A stretch of 64,000 nucleotides of DNA from contig JAABRM010000015.1 in assembly GCA_011390955.1 (NCBI GenBank), forward strand, positions 1-64,000, read 5' to 3'. The DNA comes from Oscillatoriales cyanobacterium. GTDB taxonomy: Bacteria > Cyanobacteriota > Cyanobacteriia > Cyanobacteriales > Laspinemataceae. Shown here piece by piece: positions 8,499 through 17,521 of this stretch (its first letter is position 1; each line of letters begins with the position of its first letter). The position numbers were made by a program, and so were the translations under genes. Under the pieces are notes generated by a model. That model was given only the letters and a program-made list of their open reading frames with translations, did not search any database and had not been told where the DNA came from.

Positions 8499-8933
8499 AT
8501 GCGTAGCATCTACGGTTTTATTCTTTTGTCTGGTTTGTTGTTGACTGGCGTCGGCAACTCGGCGTTTCGTACTTTTGAATCTGGCTCTGTTGACCAGATT
8601 GGCTCTGATATAACATCGAAAATTATTGCGGAAGATGATGGTAATTTCTGCAAACGGGGTGCGGATCAGCGGGACGGTTGCTTAGAAACAAAATCTTCTA
8701 TGTTGGTGTCATTCGAGCGTTCTAAACTCGATGTGGCCAAATCGGTGAATCATAAGCATAGAGGGAGCGGACGCATTGATACCATCGATTCTGAGACGGA
8801 TAATCTTCGGATGTCAACCAAAGAAGATGCTCGAGGAAGCGGTCGTCGTGAAATCACCAATTCAGATAAAGATGCCGATAGCGCCCAAAGCACTTCCAAA
8901 GACCATCGCGGTAGTGGACGATTAGAAGCATAA
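8499..8933 (+). CDS. patX: Secreted PatX-like protein with three RGSGR pentapeptides
   Basis: A 144-residue protein with an N-terminal hydrophobic segment (residues 4-20) that reads as a signal peptide. It has RGSGR at residues 88-92, 112-116 and 137-141. The first and third are HRGSGR and the last ends three residues before the C-terminus. RGSGR is the pentapeptide of PatS and HetN that binds the regulator HetR. PatX proteins of filamentous cyanobacteria pair a signal peptide with a C-terminal RG(S/T)GR. The middle is hydrophilic and acidic with two cysteines (51, 61). A Shine-Dalgarno AAAAGGAAA lies about eight bases before the ATG. The assignment rests on motif and architecture; three copies are unusual. 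Processing and HetR control are inferred. Confidence 0.62.
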   Translation: MRSIYGFILLSGLLLTGVGNSAFRTFESGSVDQIGSDITSKIIAEDDGNFCKRGADQRDGCLETKSSMLVSFERSKLDVAKSVNHKHRGSGRIDTIDSETDNLRMSTKEDARGSGRREITNSDKDADSAQSTSKDHRGSGRLEA

Positions 8934-9245
8934 CATATATTGGCGATAATTTTTTCGTCAATATTTAAACTGAATAACAATTGCAATTAGCCGATAGGAT
9001 TAGTTCCTTCCGGCTGATTTTGTTGTCTACAAAAAATATTTATTTTGTTAAATTACTTGTTTTAATCCCGGACGCGATCGCCTAAATCCCGGTCAAAAAT
9101 TCTCTAATAAAAGTATTTTTGATTTATTATTTGTTGGTTATTGGCAATTTATATATACAATAACAAATAAATGATACGCAATCAAAAATGGTAAAAAATA
9201 TAATTTTATTTATAAATTAAAATGATGCTATAGCTAAATCAGATC
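8934..9245. other. AT-rich spacer with no gene
   Basis: AT-rich leader of the hybrid kinase gene. A weak hairpin (AGCCG..CGGCT) followed by GATTTTG near 8990-9022 could terminate the RGSGR transcript. No reading frame with a ribosome binding site was seen. Confidence 0.4.
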
Positions 9246-12200
9246 ATGGCACAACGAAAGAATCAAAGTCACGCCCGGAACGACCTCAGCTTTATTGACC
9301 GGCAGCCGATCGCCGTAAGTCCAAACACTTGCTTATTGGATGTGGTAATCGCCATGAGTCAAGGAAAAACGCGCCATTCTGATTCAGACTCAGCATCCCA
9401 AACACAACCTTTGAACTCCAGTTATGTGTTAATCAAAGAAGATGGCCATCTCCAGGGCATTATTACTGAGCGGGATTTAGTCAAACTGGCAACATCGGGC
9501 AAAAATCTGGCAACGACAAAAGCTTGTGAAGTAATGACGCGAAAATTAATCACCAAAAAAGAATCAGAAGTTGAGGATATTTTTAGTGTGATTCATTTAA
9601 TGCAACAGCATCGCATTCGTCATTTACCAATTCTGAGCGATCGCGGTCAAGTGGTGGGCATGATTACCAGCAGCAGCTTACGGGAAAATCTGCAACCGTC
9701 ATATATATTAAAATGCCGACCTGTAAGGGAAGTGATGAATGTGAAGGTGATTCACGCCCCGGTTAATACCTCGGTGTTACAGTTAGCTAAACTGATGAGC
9801 GATCGCGCTGTGAGTTGTGTGGCGATCGCGCAAACAAACTCCGAAGGAAAAACGATTCCTGTAGGCATTGTCACCGAACGAGATATTGTTCAATTTCAAG
9901 CTTTGGGGTTGAATTTAGAGAAACTGTCAGCGGGTGAGGTGATGAGTTCGCCCCTGATTGTAGTCACCGAGAAAGAATCTTTGTGGGCAGTTCACCAGGA
10001 GATGCAGCAACGACGCATCCGCAGATTTGTTATCACCAACGACGAGGGAGAATTAGCGGGAATCATTACTCAAAGTACCATTCTCCAGACGGTCGATCCC
10101 ACAAATATGGAGCAGACGATCGCGGTTTTACGCCAAGAAGTCGAACGGTTACAGGATGAAAAACTGCACTTACTTGAGGATTCAAATCGAGACTTAGAGC
10201 AACAGGTGCAGGAAAGAACGGCGAAGTTGCAATTGCAATCAGAACGCGAACATTTACTCGCTTCGATCGCCCTGGAAATTCGCCAGTCAACGGAAATAGA
10301 AAAAATTCTCCAAACCATTGTCACCACGGTGCGCGAGTGGCTGAAAAATGACCGAACGATCGTTTATCAGAGAAATCCAGACTGGACCGGGCAGGTAGTG
10401 GTGGAGTCCGTTGCCGCTCCCCAATGGTCATTATTAGGGCAAATGGTTCACGATCCTTGCTTTAAAAATACCTGGGCAGAATCCTACAGCCAAGGACGGA
10501 TTGGCGCGATCGCCGATGTACGGCAGGCGGAGATTCCTCCTTGCTATCAGGAATTTTTAACTCAATTCCAGGTGCAAGCGAATTTAGTCGTGCCGATTTT
10601 GCAAGGGGAGAATCTATGGGGACTCTTAATTGCCCACCATTGCCAGTCCCCCCGGTCTTGGGATCCGGAAGATGTGCAATTATTGGCGCAACTGGCAACC
10701 CATACCGCGATCGCCCTGCAACAAGCGACCCTCTTCGAGCAGCTACAAACAGAATTATGGCAACGGCAGCAAGCGGAAGCCGATGTTCGGCACCTGAATG
10801 AACAACTCGAAAGCCGCGTCAAACAAAGAACTCAAGAACTCGAAGCGGCGAATCAAGCACTCAAACAAGAAATTACCGAACGTCAGCTACTCGAAGAAAA
10901 ACTCCGCACCTCCGAGGCGAAAGTGCGATCGTTTTTTGAGGCGATGACCGAAATTGTGCTGATTCTGGATCAAAATGCCCATACGATCGAAGTCGCGCCC
11001 ACAAATCCCGACGGGTTATATGAATCAAACATTAATATCCTAGACAAAACGATTCATTATCTACTCTTAGAACCGACATCAACCCTAGGACTGAAAAAAG
11101 TTCAAGAAGCGTTAGAAACCCAGCGCACAGTTAACTTTGAGTACAGTTTACCTGTTGGGGAATCTCACCTCTGGTTTGCGGCGATGATTTCACCGATTCC
11201 TGGAGAACCACTGGTGACATGGGTAGCACGAGATATTACCGATCGCAAACAAACAGAGCAAGCTTTACAGCAAGCGGTAATCGCTGCGAATCGGGCAAAC
11301 CAGTCGAAAAGTGAGTTTTTGGCGAATATCAGCCATGAAATTCGTACACCGATGAATGCGATTCTGGGTTTTTCCGATCTGCTGAATCGCTTAGTCAGCG
11401 ACCCTCGTCAGCGTTCTTACTCAGAGGCGATCGCCGCCAGTGGCAAAACCCTCTTAGCCCTGATTGACGATATCTTAGATTTATCTAAAATCGAAGCCGG
11501 TAAACTGGAACTCCACTACAGTCCCGTCAACTTCCGGTCTTTAATTCAGGAAATTCAGCAGATATTCTCCCAAAAAGCCGCCGAGAAATATCTGCAAATT
11601 CTCACAGACATCGACGATCGCCTCCCCACTACGGTAATCTTCGATGAAATTCGCGTGCGTCAAATTCTATTTAATGTTGTCGGCAACGCCCTCAAATTTA
11701 CCGAACAAGGGTATATTAAAATCTCTGTCCGCTGCCAATTTACCGAAGCGAACCTATCTCTGGAATTAGCGGTAGAAGACACCGGGATTGGTATTGCCCT
11801 GGCACAACAAGCCACCATCTTTGATTCTTTTGTTCAAAGCAAAGGACAAAGCTATCGTAAATATGGTGGCACCGGACTGGGACTGGCGATCGCGCGGCAA
11901 CTCACGGAAATGTTGGGCGGCACCGTCAGCTTACACTCATCCCCAGGCATCGGCTCTACTTTTATTTTTTTCTTCCCCCAAGTACAACCAGCCACAGAAG
12001 ATCGTCGGCAAGTTGTGGCGTCTGAGTTAGATGAAAATCTGGATCGATTCCCGGCGTTAAAGATTTTGGTAGTGGATGACGTAAGCACTAACCGTCAACT
12101 GATCCAGGCTTATTTTGCTGACAGCAAACATCATCTGCTGATGGCTGAAGACGGAGTGCAAGCGATTAACCTGGTGATAGAATATCATCCCGACTTGATT

Positions 12201-12806
12201 CTGATGGACTTGCGAATGCCCCTTCTCAATGGCACCGAAACGATCAAATATCTCAAGCAATGCCAGCAAACCCAAGATATTCCGATTATCATCCTCACGG
12301 CTTCTTGTTACTCAGAAGAAGAAAAACTCCTCCAACCCCTGTGTCAAGGCTTCCTCCATAAACCCGTTCGCCTTGGGCAACTGGTGTCAGAGTTGAAAAA
12401 AATCTTTCCATCCCAAGCAACCCATGAAACCCATGAAACCCCTGAAACCCCTGAGAATGGCGACTTAGATGCGAACGCCGATGCCAGCGTAGATGCGATC
12501 GTCCCTGCCCCCTTCCCCAGGCTATCCGCCGATCCCGCAAAAATACCGGAACTCCTCGCTAAATTAGAACAAGAGGAAACCAGCTTGTGGCCAGACTTAT
12601 GCAAAACAATGAAAATGCGGGACTTAAAGGCATTCGGCGATCGCTTACAGCAATTGGCCGAGGAATACTCTTGTGGTTTACTGTGGGACTATGCCACAGA
12701 AGTACAAACACAGCTAACCGAATTTGATTGGGATCGCTTACCCCAAACCATCGCCGACTTTCCCCAAATTAGGCGATCGCTCCTGCCATCAGATTTTCCT
12801 GACTAA
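9246..12806 (+). CDS. Hybrid histidine kinase: CBS x4, GAF, PAS, HisKA, HATPase, receiver
   Basis: An 1186-residue soluble sensor. Four CBS motifs (about residues 15-285, two pairs) suggest adenine-nucleotide sensing. A coiled coil leads to a GAF domain (about 335-490), a second coiled coil and a PAS-like domain (about 565-680). The dimerisation domain holds phospho-acceptor H697 in NISHEIRTP. The ATPase domain follows with DTGIGI and GTGLGLAI. The receiver domain has phospho-acceptor D988 in ILMDLRMP. The last ~110 residues contain a THETHETPETPE low-complexity stretch and a helical tail with no recognised motif. No transmembrane segment is visible. It begins a three-gene signalling block. 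The GAF ligand is unknown; the usual bilin cysteine motif was not identified. Confidence 0.9.
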   Translation: MAQRKNQSHARNDLSFIDRQPIAVSPNTCLLDVVIAMSQGKTRHSDSDSASQTQPLNSSYVLIKEDGHLQGIITERDLVKLATSGKNLATTKACEVMTRKLITKKESEVEDIFSVIHLMQQHRIRHLPILSDRGQVVGMITSSSLRENLQPSYILKCRPVREVMNVKVIHAPVNTSVLQLAKLMSDRAVSCVAIAQTNSEGKTIPVGIVTERDIVQFQALGLNLEKLSAGEVMSSPLIVVTEKESLWAVHQEMQQRRIRRFVITNDEGELAGIITQSTILQTVDPTNMEQTIAVLRQEVERLQDEKLHLLEDSNRDLEQQVQERTAKLQLQSEREHLLASIALEIRQSTEIEKILQTIVTTVREWLKNDRTIVYQRNPDWTGQVVVESVAAPQWSLLGQMVHDPCFKNTWAESYSQGRIGAIADVRQAEIPPCYQEFLTQFQVQANLVVPILQGENLWGLLIAHHCQSPRSWDPEDVQLLAQLATHTAIALQQATLFEQLQTELWQRQQAEADVRHLNEQLESRVKQRTQELEAANQALKQEITERQLLEEKLRTSEAKVRSFFEAMTEIVLILDQNAHTIEVAPTNPDGLYESNINILDKTIHYLLLEPTSTLGLKKVQEALETQRTVNFEYSLPVGESHLWFAAMISPIPGEPLVTWVARDITDRKQTEQALQQAVIAANRANQSKSEFLANISHEIRTPMNAILGFSDLLNRLVSDPRQRSYSEAIAASGKTLLALIDDILDLSKIEAGKLELHYSPVNFRSLIQEIQQIFSQKAAEKYLQILTDIDDRLPTTVIFDEIRVRQILFNVVGNALKFTEQGYIKISVRCQFTEANLSLELAVEDTGIGIALAQQATIFDSFVQSKGQSYRKYGGTGLGLAIARQLTEMLGGTVSLHSSPGIGSTFIFFFPQVQPATEDRRQVVASELDENLDRFPALKILVVDDVSTNRQLIQAYFADSKHHLLMAEDGVQAINLVIEYHPDLILMDLRMPLLNGTETIKYLKQCQQTQDIPIIILTASCYSEEEKLLQPLCQGFLHKPVRLGQLVSELKKIFPSQATHETHETPETPENGDLDANADASVDAIVPAPFPRLSADPAKIPELLAKLEQEETSLWPDLCKTMKMRDLKAFGDRLQQLAEEYSCGLLWDYATEVQTQLTEFDWDRLPQTIADFPQIRRSLLPSDFPD

Positions 12807-13221
12807 TCCGGCTTGATTCTGCACCTAAAAAATCCGATAAAATACCATCACCACACTTATTTCATAACCCGTCTGGCAGGTTATGATTAATTTATGACTC
12901 TTGTATGTCGTCTTCCACTCATTGATCCTCAAAGATCCTGGAGCGGATTTTTCCTGCCTTAGTCGGGCGAAATCCTGAGTGGAGATATTTCCTAGAAATC
13001 TGTATGGCTTTTTGAGGAGTTATAAAATTCATCATTAATTACATCATGGAGGCCAATTTTTTGCCTAAACTCATCGAGGGTCATGCCCTCATTAACGACT
13101 CTCCTCTAAGCAATGTATGAGAACCCCGCCTAAGCGATTCGCGCAGGCTTCGCCAACGCGGGGGCTGGCTTAAGCCGATCGAATTATTCCCCGACGTTTT
13201 AATGATTAACAGATTAACATA
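12807..13221. other. Spacer between kinase genes, no gene seen
   Basis: This 415-base spacer holds an inverted repeat of the GCGATTCGCGCAGGCTTCGC type at 13134-13161, related to the dispersed HIP1-like repeats. No coding frame or RNA gene is apparent. Confidence 0.4.
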
Positions 13222-15075
13222 ATGCAACCATTCAACCCCGCAGAATTTTTAATTTTAGTGGTCGATGATGTCAGTAAAAATCTTCAGATTCTTGGATCTA
13301 TCCTTGATGAAGTTGGCTACTCCACCACCTTTGCTATCAGTGGTCTTCAAGCACTCGAACGCTTAGAAACTGCCAAACCAGATTTAATTTTACTGGATAT
13401 GATGATGCCGGACATGAATGGGTTAGAAGTTTGCAGCATTCTCAAATCTGACCCAGATACCGCTGAAATTCCCGTAATATTTCTTACGGCAAGTCAAGAA
13501 ACAGAACATATTCTCCAAGCTTTTGATAAAGGAGCAGTTGATTATTTAACTAAACCTTTTAATACTCGCGAACTACTTGCCAGAGTCCGCAATCATCTAG
13601 AATTAAAGCATACCCGAGATCAACTAAAAAAAGCCCTCAAAGAATTAGTAGAATCACGGGATGCTGCCCTCAAGTCCGCTCAAGTGAAAAGTCAGTTTTT
13701 GGCCAACATGAGTCACGAAATCCGTACCCCGATGAATGGGGTTTTAGGCATGACGGAGTTACTCTTGCAAACCCCTTTGAATCCGCAGCAAATCGATTAT
13801 GTCCAAACTTTAAGAAATAGTGGCAATAACTTATTAGTAATTATTAATGAAATCTTAGATTATTCTAAGCTAGAATCTGGAGAGATGCGCTTAGATTATG
13901 AAGAATTTGAATTGAAAACCCGATTAGCAGATATCACTAAGTTTTTTCAATCGCAAATCATTAATAAAGACTTAACGTTAAGCTTGATTTACGACGAAAG
14001 TATTCCCCAAACACTTATCGGTGATTTTCATAAAATTAGACAAATTTTAACCAATTTAATTGGCAATGCCATTAAATTTACAGAAACTGGAGAAATCCAA
14101 GTGATTGTCACCAAAAAATCAGGATTATATCGAGAAATGAATTATGAAAACTTAACAAATAATCAAGGATTTGCCGACAAAAAATATCAAAATAGATGCC
14201 AATTAATATTTGAAGTCAAAGATACTGGGATCGGGATTAGAGCAGAAGATCGAGCCCAAATTTTTAAATCATTTTTCCAAGCCGAGTCCTCCCCAAGCAG
14301 ACACTATGCTGGCACTGGCCTTGGTTTAGCCATTTGTGAGCAACTGGTGCAACTTATGAATGGCAAAATCGGGGTGGAAAGTGAATTTGGCAAAGGATCT
14401 AAGTTTTGGTTTACGATTAACTTGGAATTTTTGTCACCGGATATGGCTGCGGGAAATCTCAAGGATTTAAATGGTTTAAAGACTAATTCCATTACAGACA
14501 ATCAGCAGATAGAAACTGAACACAAATCTTTAGAATCACTCAAAATTTTGGTCGTTGAAGATACCAGAATTAATCAAAAAGTGATTCAACAACAACTTAA
14601 ACGTTTAGGCTGTACCGCTGATTGTGTGAACAATGGCCAAGAAGCCCTGTTTCAGTTGGATGCCGCCGATTACGATCTGATTCTGATGGATTGTCAAATG
14701 CCGGTGTTAGATGGTTATGCGGCAACGGAGATGATCCGCGAAAGAGAACAGCAAGCACAAGCGGCAATGCGTTCGCGAAGCGGCGCGGATGCGCTATCGC
14801 GAAGCGGCGCGGATGCGCTATCGGGTCGCGGCGCGGATGCGCTATCGGGTCGCGTTGCGGATGCGCTATCGGGATCGACGCCGAACTTACCCTCGTCGAA
14901 TCATGGTTCTGGGGGTAGTTATCCCAAATCGAGAATTGTGGTGATCGGGTTGACGGCTTATGCCATGAAAGGCGATCGCGAAAAATGTTTGGCCGCTGGA
15001 ATGGATGATTATCTCAGTAAACCCGTATCTATTAACGATCTGTCCGCCATGCTGAGAAAATGGACGGGAAATTAA
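13222..15075 (+). CDS. Hybrid histidine kinase: receiver, HisKA, HATPase, receiver
   Basis: A 617-residue soluble protein. The N-terminal receiver has acceptor D59 in ILLDMMMP. A coiled coil leads to the dimerisation domain with H165 in NMSHEIRTPMNG. The ATPase domain carries DTGIGI and GTGLGLAI. The C-terminal receiver has D490 in LILMDCQMP and the conserved lysine in LSKPVS. An ALSGRGAD-type repeat of about 35 residues (about 517-552) is inserted between helix 3 and strand 4 of that receiver. The N-terminal receiver closely resembles that of the following GGDEF gene, so the two are paralogous outputs of one block. Confidence 0.9.
   Translation: MQPFNPAEFLILVVDDVSKNLQILGSILDEVGYSTTFAISGLQALERLETAKPDLILLDMMMPDMNGLEVCSILKSDPDTAEIPVIFLTASQETEHILQAFDKGAVDYLTKPFNTRELLARVRNHLELKHTRDQLKKALKELVESRDAALKSAQVKSQFLANMSHEIRTPMNGVLGMTELLLQTPLNPQQIDYVQTLRNSGNNLLVIINEILDYSKLESGEMRLDYEEFELKTRLADITKFFQSQIINKDLTLSLIYDESIPQTLIGDFHKIRQILTNLIGNAIKFTETGEIQVIVTKKSGLYREMNYENLTNNQGFADKKYQNRCQLIFEVKDTGIGIRAEDRAQIFKSFFQAESSPSRHYAGTGLGLAICEQLVQLMNGKIGVESEFGKGSKFWFTINLEFLSPDMAAGNLKDLNGLKTNSITDNQQIETEHKSLESLKILVVEDTRINQKVIQQQLKRLGCTADCVNNGQEALFQLDAADYDLILMDCQMPVLDGYAATEMIREREQQAQAAMRSRSGADALSRSGADALSGRGADALSGRVADALSGSTPNLPSSNHGSGGSYPKSRIVVIGLTAYAMKGDREKCLAAGMDDYLSKPVSINDLSAMLRKWTGN
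14773..14872. repeat. Four 24-bp tandem repeats inside a receiver domain
   Basis: Units containing CGGATGCGCTATCG recur at intervals of 24 bases, encoding SGADALSR-like octapeptides. The unit belongs to the dispersed GCGAAGCG..GCGGATGC repeat also present in genes at 34584-34615 and 41992-42024. Confidence 0.85.
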
Positions 15076-15350
15076 ACCGGGCGATGCCGCTTTACTCGGA
15101 TCCAGAGACGCATCCCATCACCACCTTTTGAGGCTTCCGGGGTCAGCGATCGCCTGTCAGCAGTCAGCTTTCATCGGCTTAATCCGTGAGTGGTTGACCG
15201 CTCCATGGGGATTCGTTCCGGGCTGACATCATGGCCAAAATTAGTTAACATAAAGCTTCACAAAATGCTAAAGTTCATATAGACAAATAATCAGAGCAAT
15301 TTTAGAGCATTTGTCTAAGGATAATTTCTGGTAAAATTCCGATTAGAAAA

Positions 15351-16316
15351 ATGATCGACCCTCTCTGGTTTCCAGTAAAACCGTTTAATCCTAAAGAATT
15401 TCTCGTGTTAATTGTCGATGACGTGAGGAGTAATCTGAAAGTCGTCGGCGCCATCCTAGATCGCGTCGGCTATTCTACCACCTTTGCCACCAGTGGCCAG
15501 CAAGCCTTTGAACGGATGAAAAAGTCTAAACCCGACTTGATTTTGCTGGACGTAATGATGCCAGAGATGGATGGGATAGAAGTTTGTAAACAAATCAAAG
15601 GCATGAGTCAGTATGAGGAAATCCCGATTATTTTTGTCACGGCAAGTCACGAAAATAAAACCATCATGGAAGCCTTTGAACAAGGTGCCGTTGATTATAT
15701 TACTAAGCCGTTTAACTCTGGGGAATTACTCGCACGAGTCAAGATTCATTTGGAGTTGAAATACACCAGAGATGAATTGAAAAAAACCCTAATTTCTTTG
15801 AATACATTAGCCACAATTGATGGTCTAACTGGGGTATTTAATCGGCGACATTTGTTTATCTTAGCCGAGCAAGAGTTTAACCGAGTTCGTCGTTATGGAT
15901 CTGCGTTTTCCGTCTTCATTCTGGATGTGGATCATTTTAAGCAGATTAATGATAACTATGGGCATAATATCGGTGATGAAACCTTGAAGTCTTTGGCCAT
16001 AACGACCCAAAATTTACTCAGAAAAGTTGATTTATTTGGCCGGTTTGGCGGGGAAGAGTTTGTGGGTTTTCTCCCCGAAACTGACATCGAGCAAGCCCTA
16101 AAAGTCGCCGAAAGAATTCGTCAAACAATTGCTAATTTACACCTAGAGTTTGACAGCAAAATTTTGCCAATTACCGTCAGCATTGGCTTGGCTACTTATG
16201 TCTCAACGGATCCCACGATTGACGAAATGTTAAAGCGGGCGGATCTGGCTCTTTATGAAGCTAAACGAGGGGGGCGGAATCAAGTGGTCGTTTATGACGA
16301 GCATTTTTCTAAATAA
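15351..16316 (+). CDS. Response regulator diguanylate cyclase (REC-GGDEF)
   Basis: A 321-residue cytoplasmic protein that makes cyclic di-GMP. The receiver domain has acceptor D67 in ILLDVMMPEMDG. The GGDEF domain starts about residue 150 with TIDGLTGVFNRR and has the active-site GGEEF at 233-237. RKVD five residues upstream matches the inhibitory I-site RxxD, so product inhibition is likely. The cognate kinase may be the REC-kinase-REC protein just upstream, whose first receiver shares long identical stretches. No EAL or HD-GYP partner is in the window. Confidence 0.93.
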   Translation: MIDPLWFPVKPFNPKEFLVLIVDDVRSNLKVVGAILDRVGYSTTFATSGQQAFERMKKSKPDLILLDVMMPEMDGIEVCKQIKGMSQYEEIPIIFVTASHENKTIMEAFEQGAVDYITKPFNSGELLARVKIHLELKYTRDELKKTLISLNTLATIDGLTGVFNRRHLFILAEQEFNRVRRYGSAFSVFILDVDHFKQINDNYGHNIGDETLKSLAITTQNLLRKVDLFGRFGGEEFVGFLPETDIEQALKVAERIRQTIANLHLEFDSKILPITVSIGLATYVSTDPTIDEMLKRADLALYEAKRGGRNQVVVYDEHFSK

Positions 16317-16496
16317 TTTCTGGTTGAAATCTGGTTCAAATCTGGTTGAAATTATTTTTGGTTAATATTTTTTTGGTTAATATTATTTAATATTTTGTTT
16401 TTTCGCCATTTTTATGTTAGAATTAAGTTAGCAAATAGTTAATTTATTCTGGGAATAAAAAAGTTAATCTAGTCAAACAATTCACTCAGGTATTCA

Positions 16497-16601
16497 ATGG
16501 AAAATACAGCAGTTTTAGATGCGATCGCCGGTGGACTAGCCCTGGCAATTGTGATCGGAGGTTTGGTTATGTTATTTAAAGGTATGTCAGCGTTTAAATA
16601 A
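16497..16601 (+). CDS. 34-residue single-helix membrane protein
   Basis: A short open frame that starts MENTAVLDAI, has one glycine-rich transmembrane helix (about residues 9-27) and ends FKGMSAFK. An AGG lies about six bases before the ATG. The size and shape recall small subunits of photosynthetic or NDH complexes, but I do not recognise the family. It lies alone between an AT-rich stretch and a TTAGTTATTGG repeat. Confidence 0.5.
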   Translation: MENTAVLDAIAGGLALAIVIGGLVMLFKGMSAFK

Positions 16602-16604
16602 TTT

Positions 16605-16700
16605 GGTTATTAGTTGTTAGTTATTGGTGATTCGGGTTGGGCTTCAAATCGGCAATAACCTTTTGACCAATAACTAACAACTAATAACTAACAACGTTTA
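16605..16700. repeat. TTAGTTATTGG / CCAATAACTAAC inverted low-complexity repeat
   Basis: Heptamer-like repeats in both senses form a potential hairpin between the small membrane protein gene and surE. It could stop convergent transcripts. Confidence 0.5.
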
Positions 16701-16710
16701 ACTAACAACC

Positions 16711-17391
16711 TTAAAGCTTAATTTTTGTGACGGCAATGCTGCCGGAAAAGCAGACATCCACATCAGTATTTGGGGTGCGATCGCGCTGCCCATATTCACC
16801 CACATAATAAAACTCATCCCCTTCCACCCGATATTCGATCGGCAACGGTTGGGTAGACGGTTGGCAAAAGACCATTTTCGGGTCTGGTTCCCCTGGTTCT
16901 ATGTATGGCAAATTCACATTCCAGAAACTTCCCGGTTCCCAGGGGCGATCGAGTAGGTCTGCCAGGACGTAAGCAGCGCGACGGGTGGTAGCGGCCCAAT
17001 CAATCGGGCGTTTTCCTTTGCGATATTGAGAAATGGCAATTCCCGGACGGCCTAAAAATACGGCCTCGCGCACTGCCGCCACAGTTCCCGAAAGATACAC
17101 ATCAATCCCCATATTGCCGCCCTCATTAATCCCGGAAATCACCCAAGTAGCTTCGGGAAATAAATGACTTAAGCCAATCCGTACACAGTCCGCCGGGGTT
17201 CCCCCAATGGCATACTCCTGTTTAGAACGGCATTCTACATGAATGGCGCGATGGGTGGTCACTTGGTGGCCACATCCCGAATATTGTTTTTTTGGCGCAG
17301 CGATCGCACAATCATAGTTTTCCAGAGCCTTAACCAATCCGCGAATCCCTGGGGCATCAATGCCATCGTCATTAGTCAGAATAAAAGTCAT
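16711..17391 (-). CDS. surE: 5'/3'-nucleotidase SurE
   Basis: A 226-residue metal-dependent phosphatase acting on nucleoside monophosphates, a survival-protein homologue. The start ATG at 17391 gives MTFILTNDDGID, the diagnostic SurE N-terminus with metal ligands D8 and D9. SGINEGGNMGIDVYLSGTVA follows in the middle as the conserved core. An upstream in-frame ATG at 17517 would add 42 low-quality residues and run through a repeat hairpin, so it is rejected. The gene lies downstream of a peptidoglycan-binding protein gene on the same strand. Confidence 0.93.
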   Translation of the reverse strand: MTFILTNDDGIDAPGIRGLVKALENYDCAIAAPKKQYSGCGHQVTTHRAIHVECRSKQEYAIGGTPADCVRIGLSHLFPEATWVISGINEGGNMGIDVYLSGTVAAVREAVFLGRPGIAISQYRKGKRPIDWAATTRRAAYVLADLLDRPWEPGSFWNVNLPYIEPGEPDPKMVFCQPSTQPLPIEYRVEGDEFYYVGEYGQRDRTPNTDVDVCFSGSIAVTKIKL

Positions 17392-17464
17392 CAGTAGATT
17401 AAGACTGTGATTTGTTGTTTGTTGGAAAGTTGTTTGTTGGAAAGTTGGAAAGTTAATAGCGACT

Positions 17465-17493
17465 GTAGGGTGGGCAAATCTTGCCCACCCTAC
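17465..17493. repeat. GTAGGGTGGGCAA hairpin
   Basis: GTAGGGTGGGCAA and TTGCCCACCCTAC form a perfect 13-bp stem with a three-base loop. It is a short member of the 1933-2160 family and separates the peptidoglycan-binding gene from surE. Confidence 0.75.
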
Positions 17494-17521
17494 CGAGAGG
17501 CTACCAAGGCAAATCAAACAA

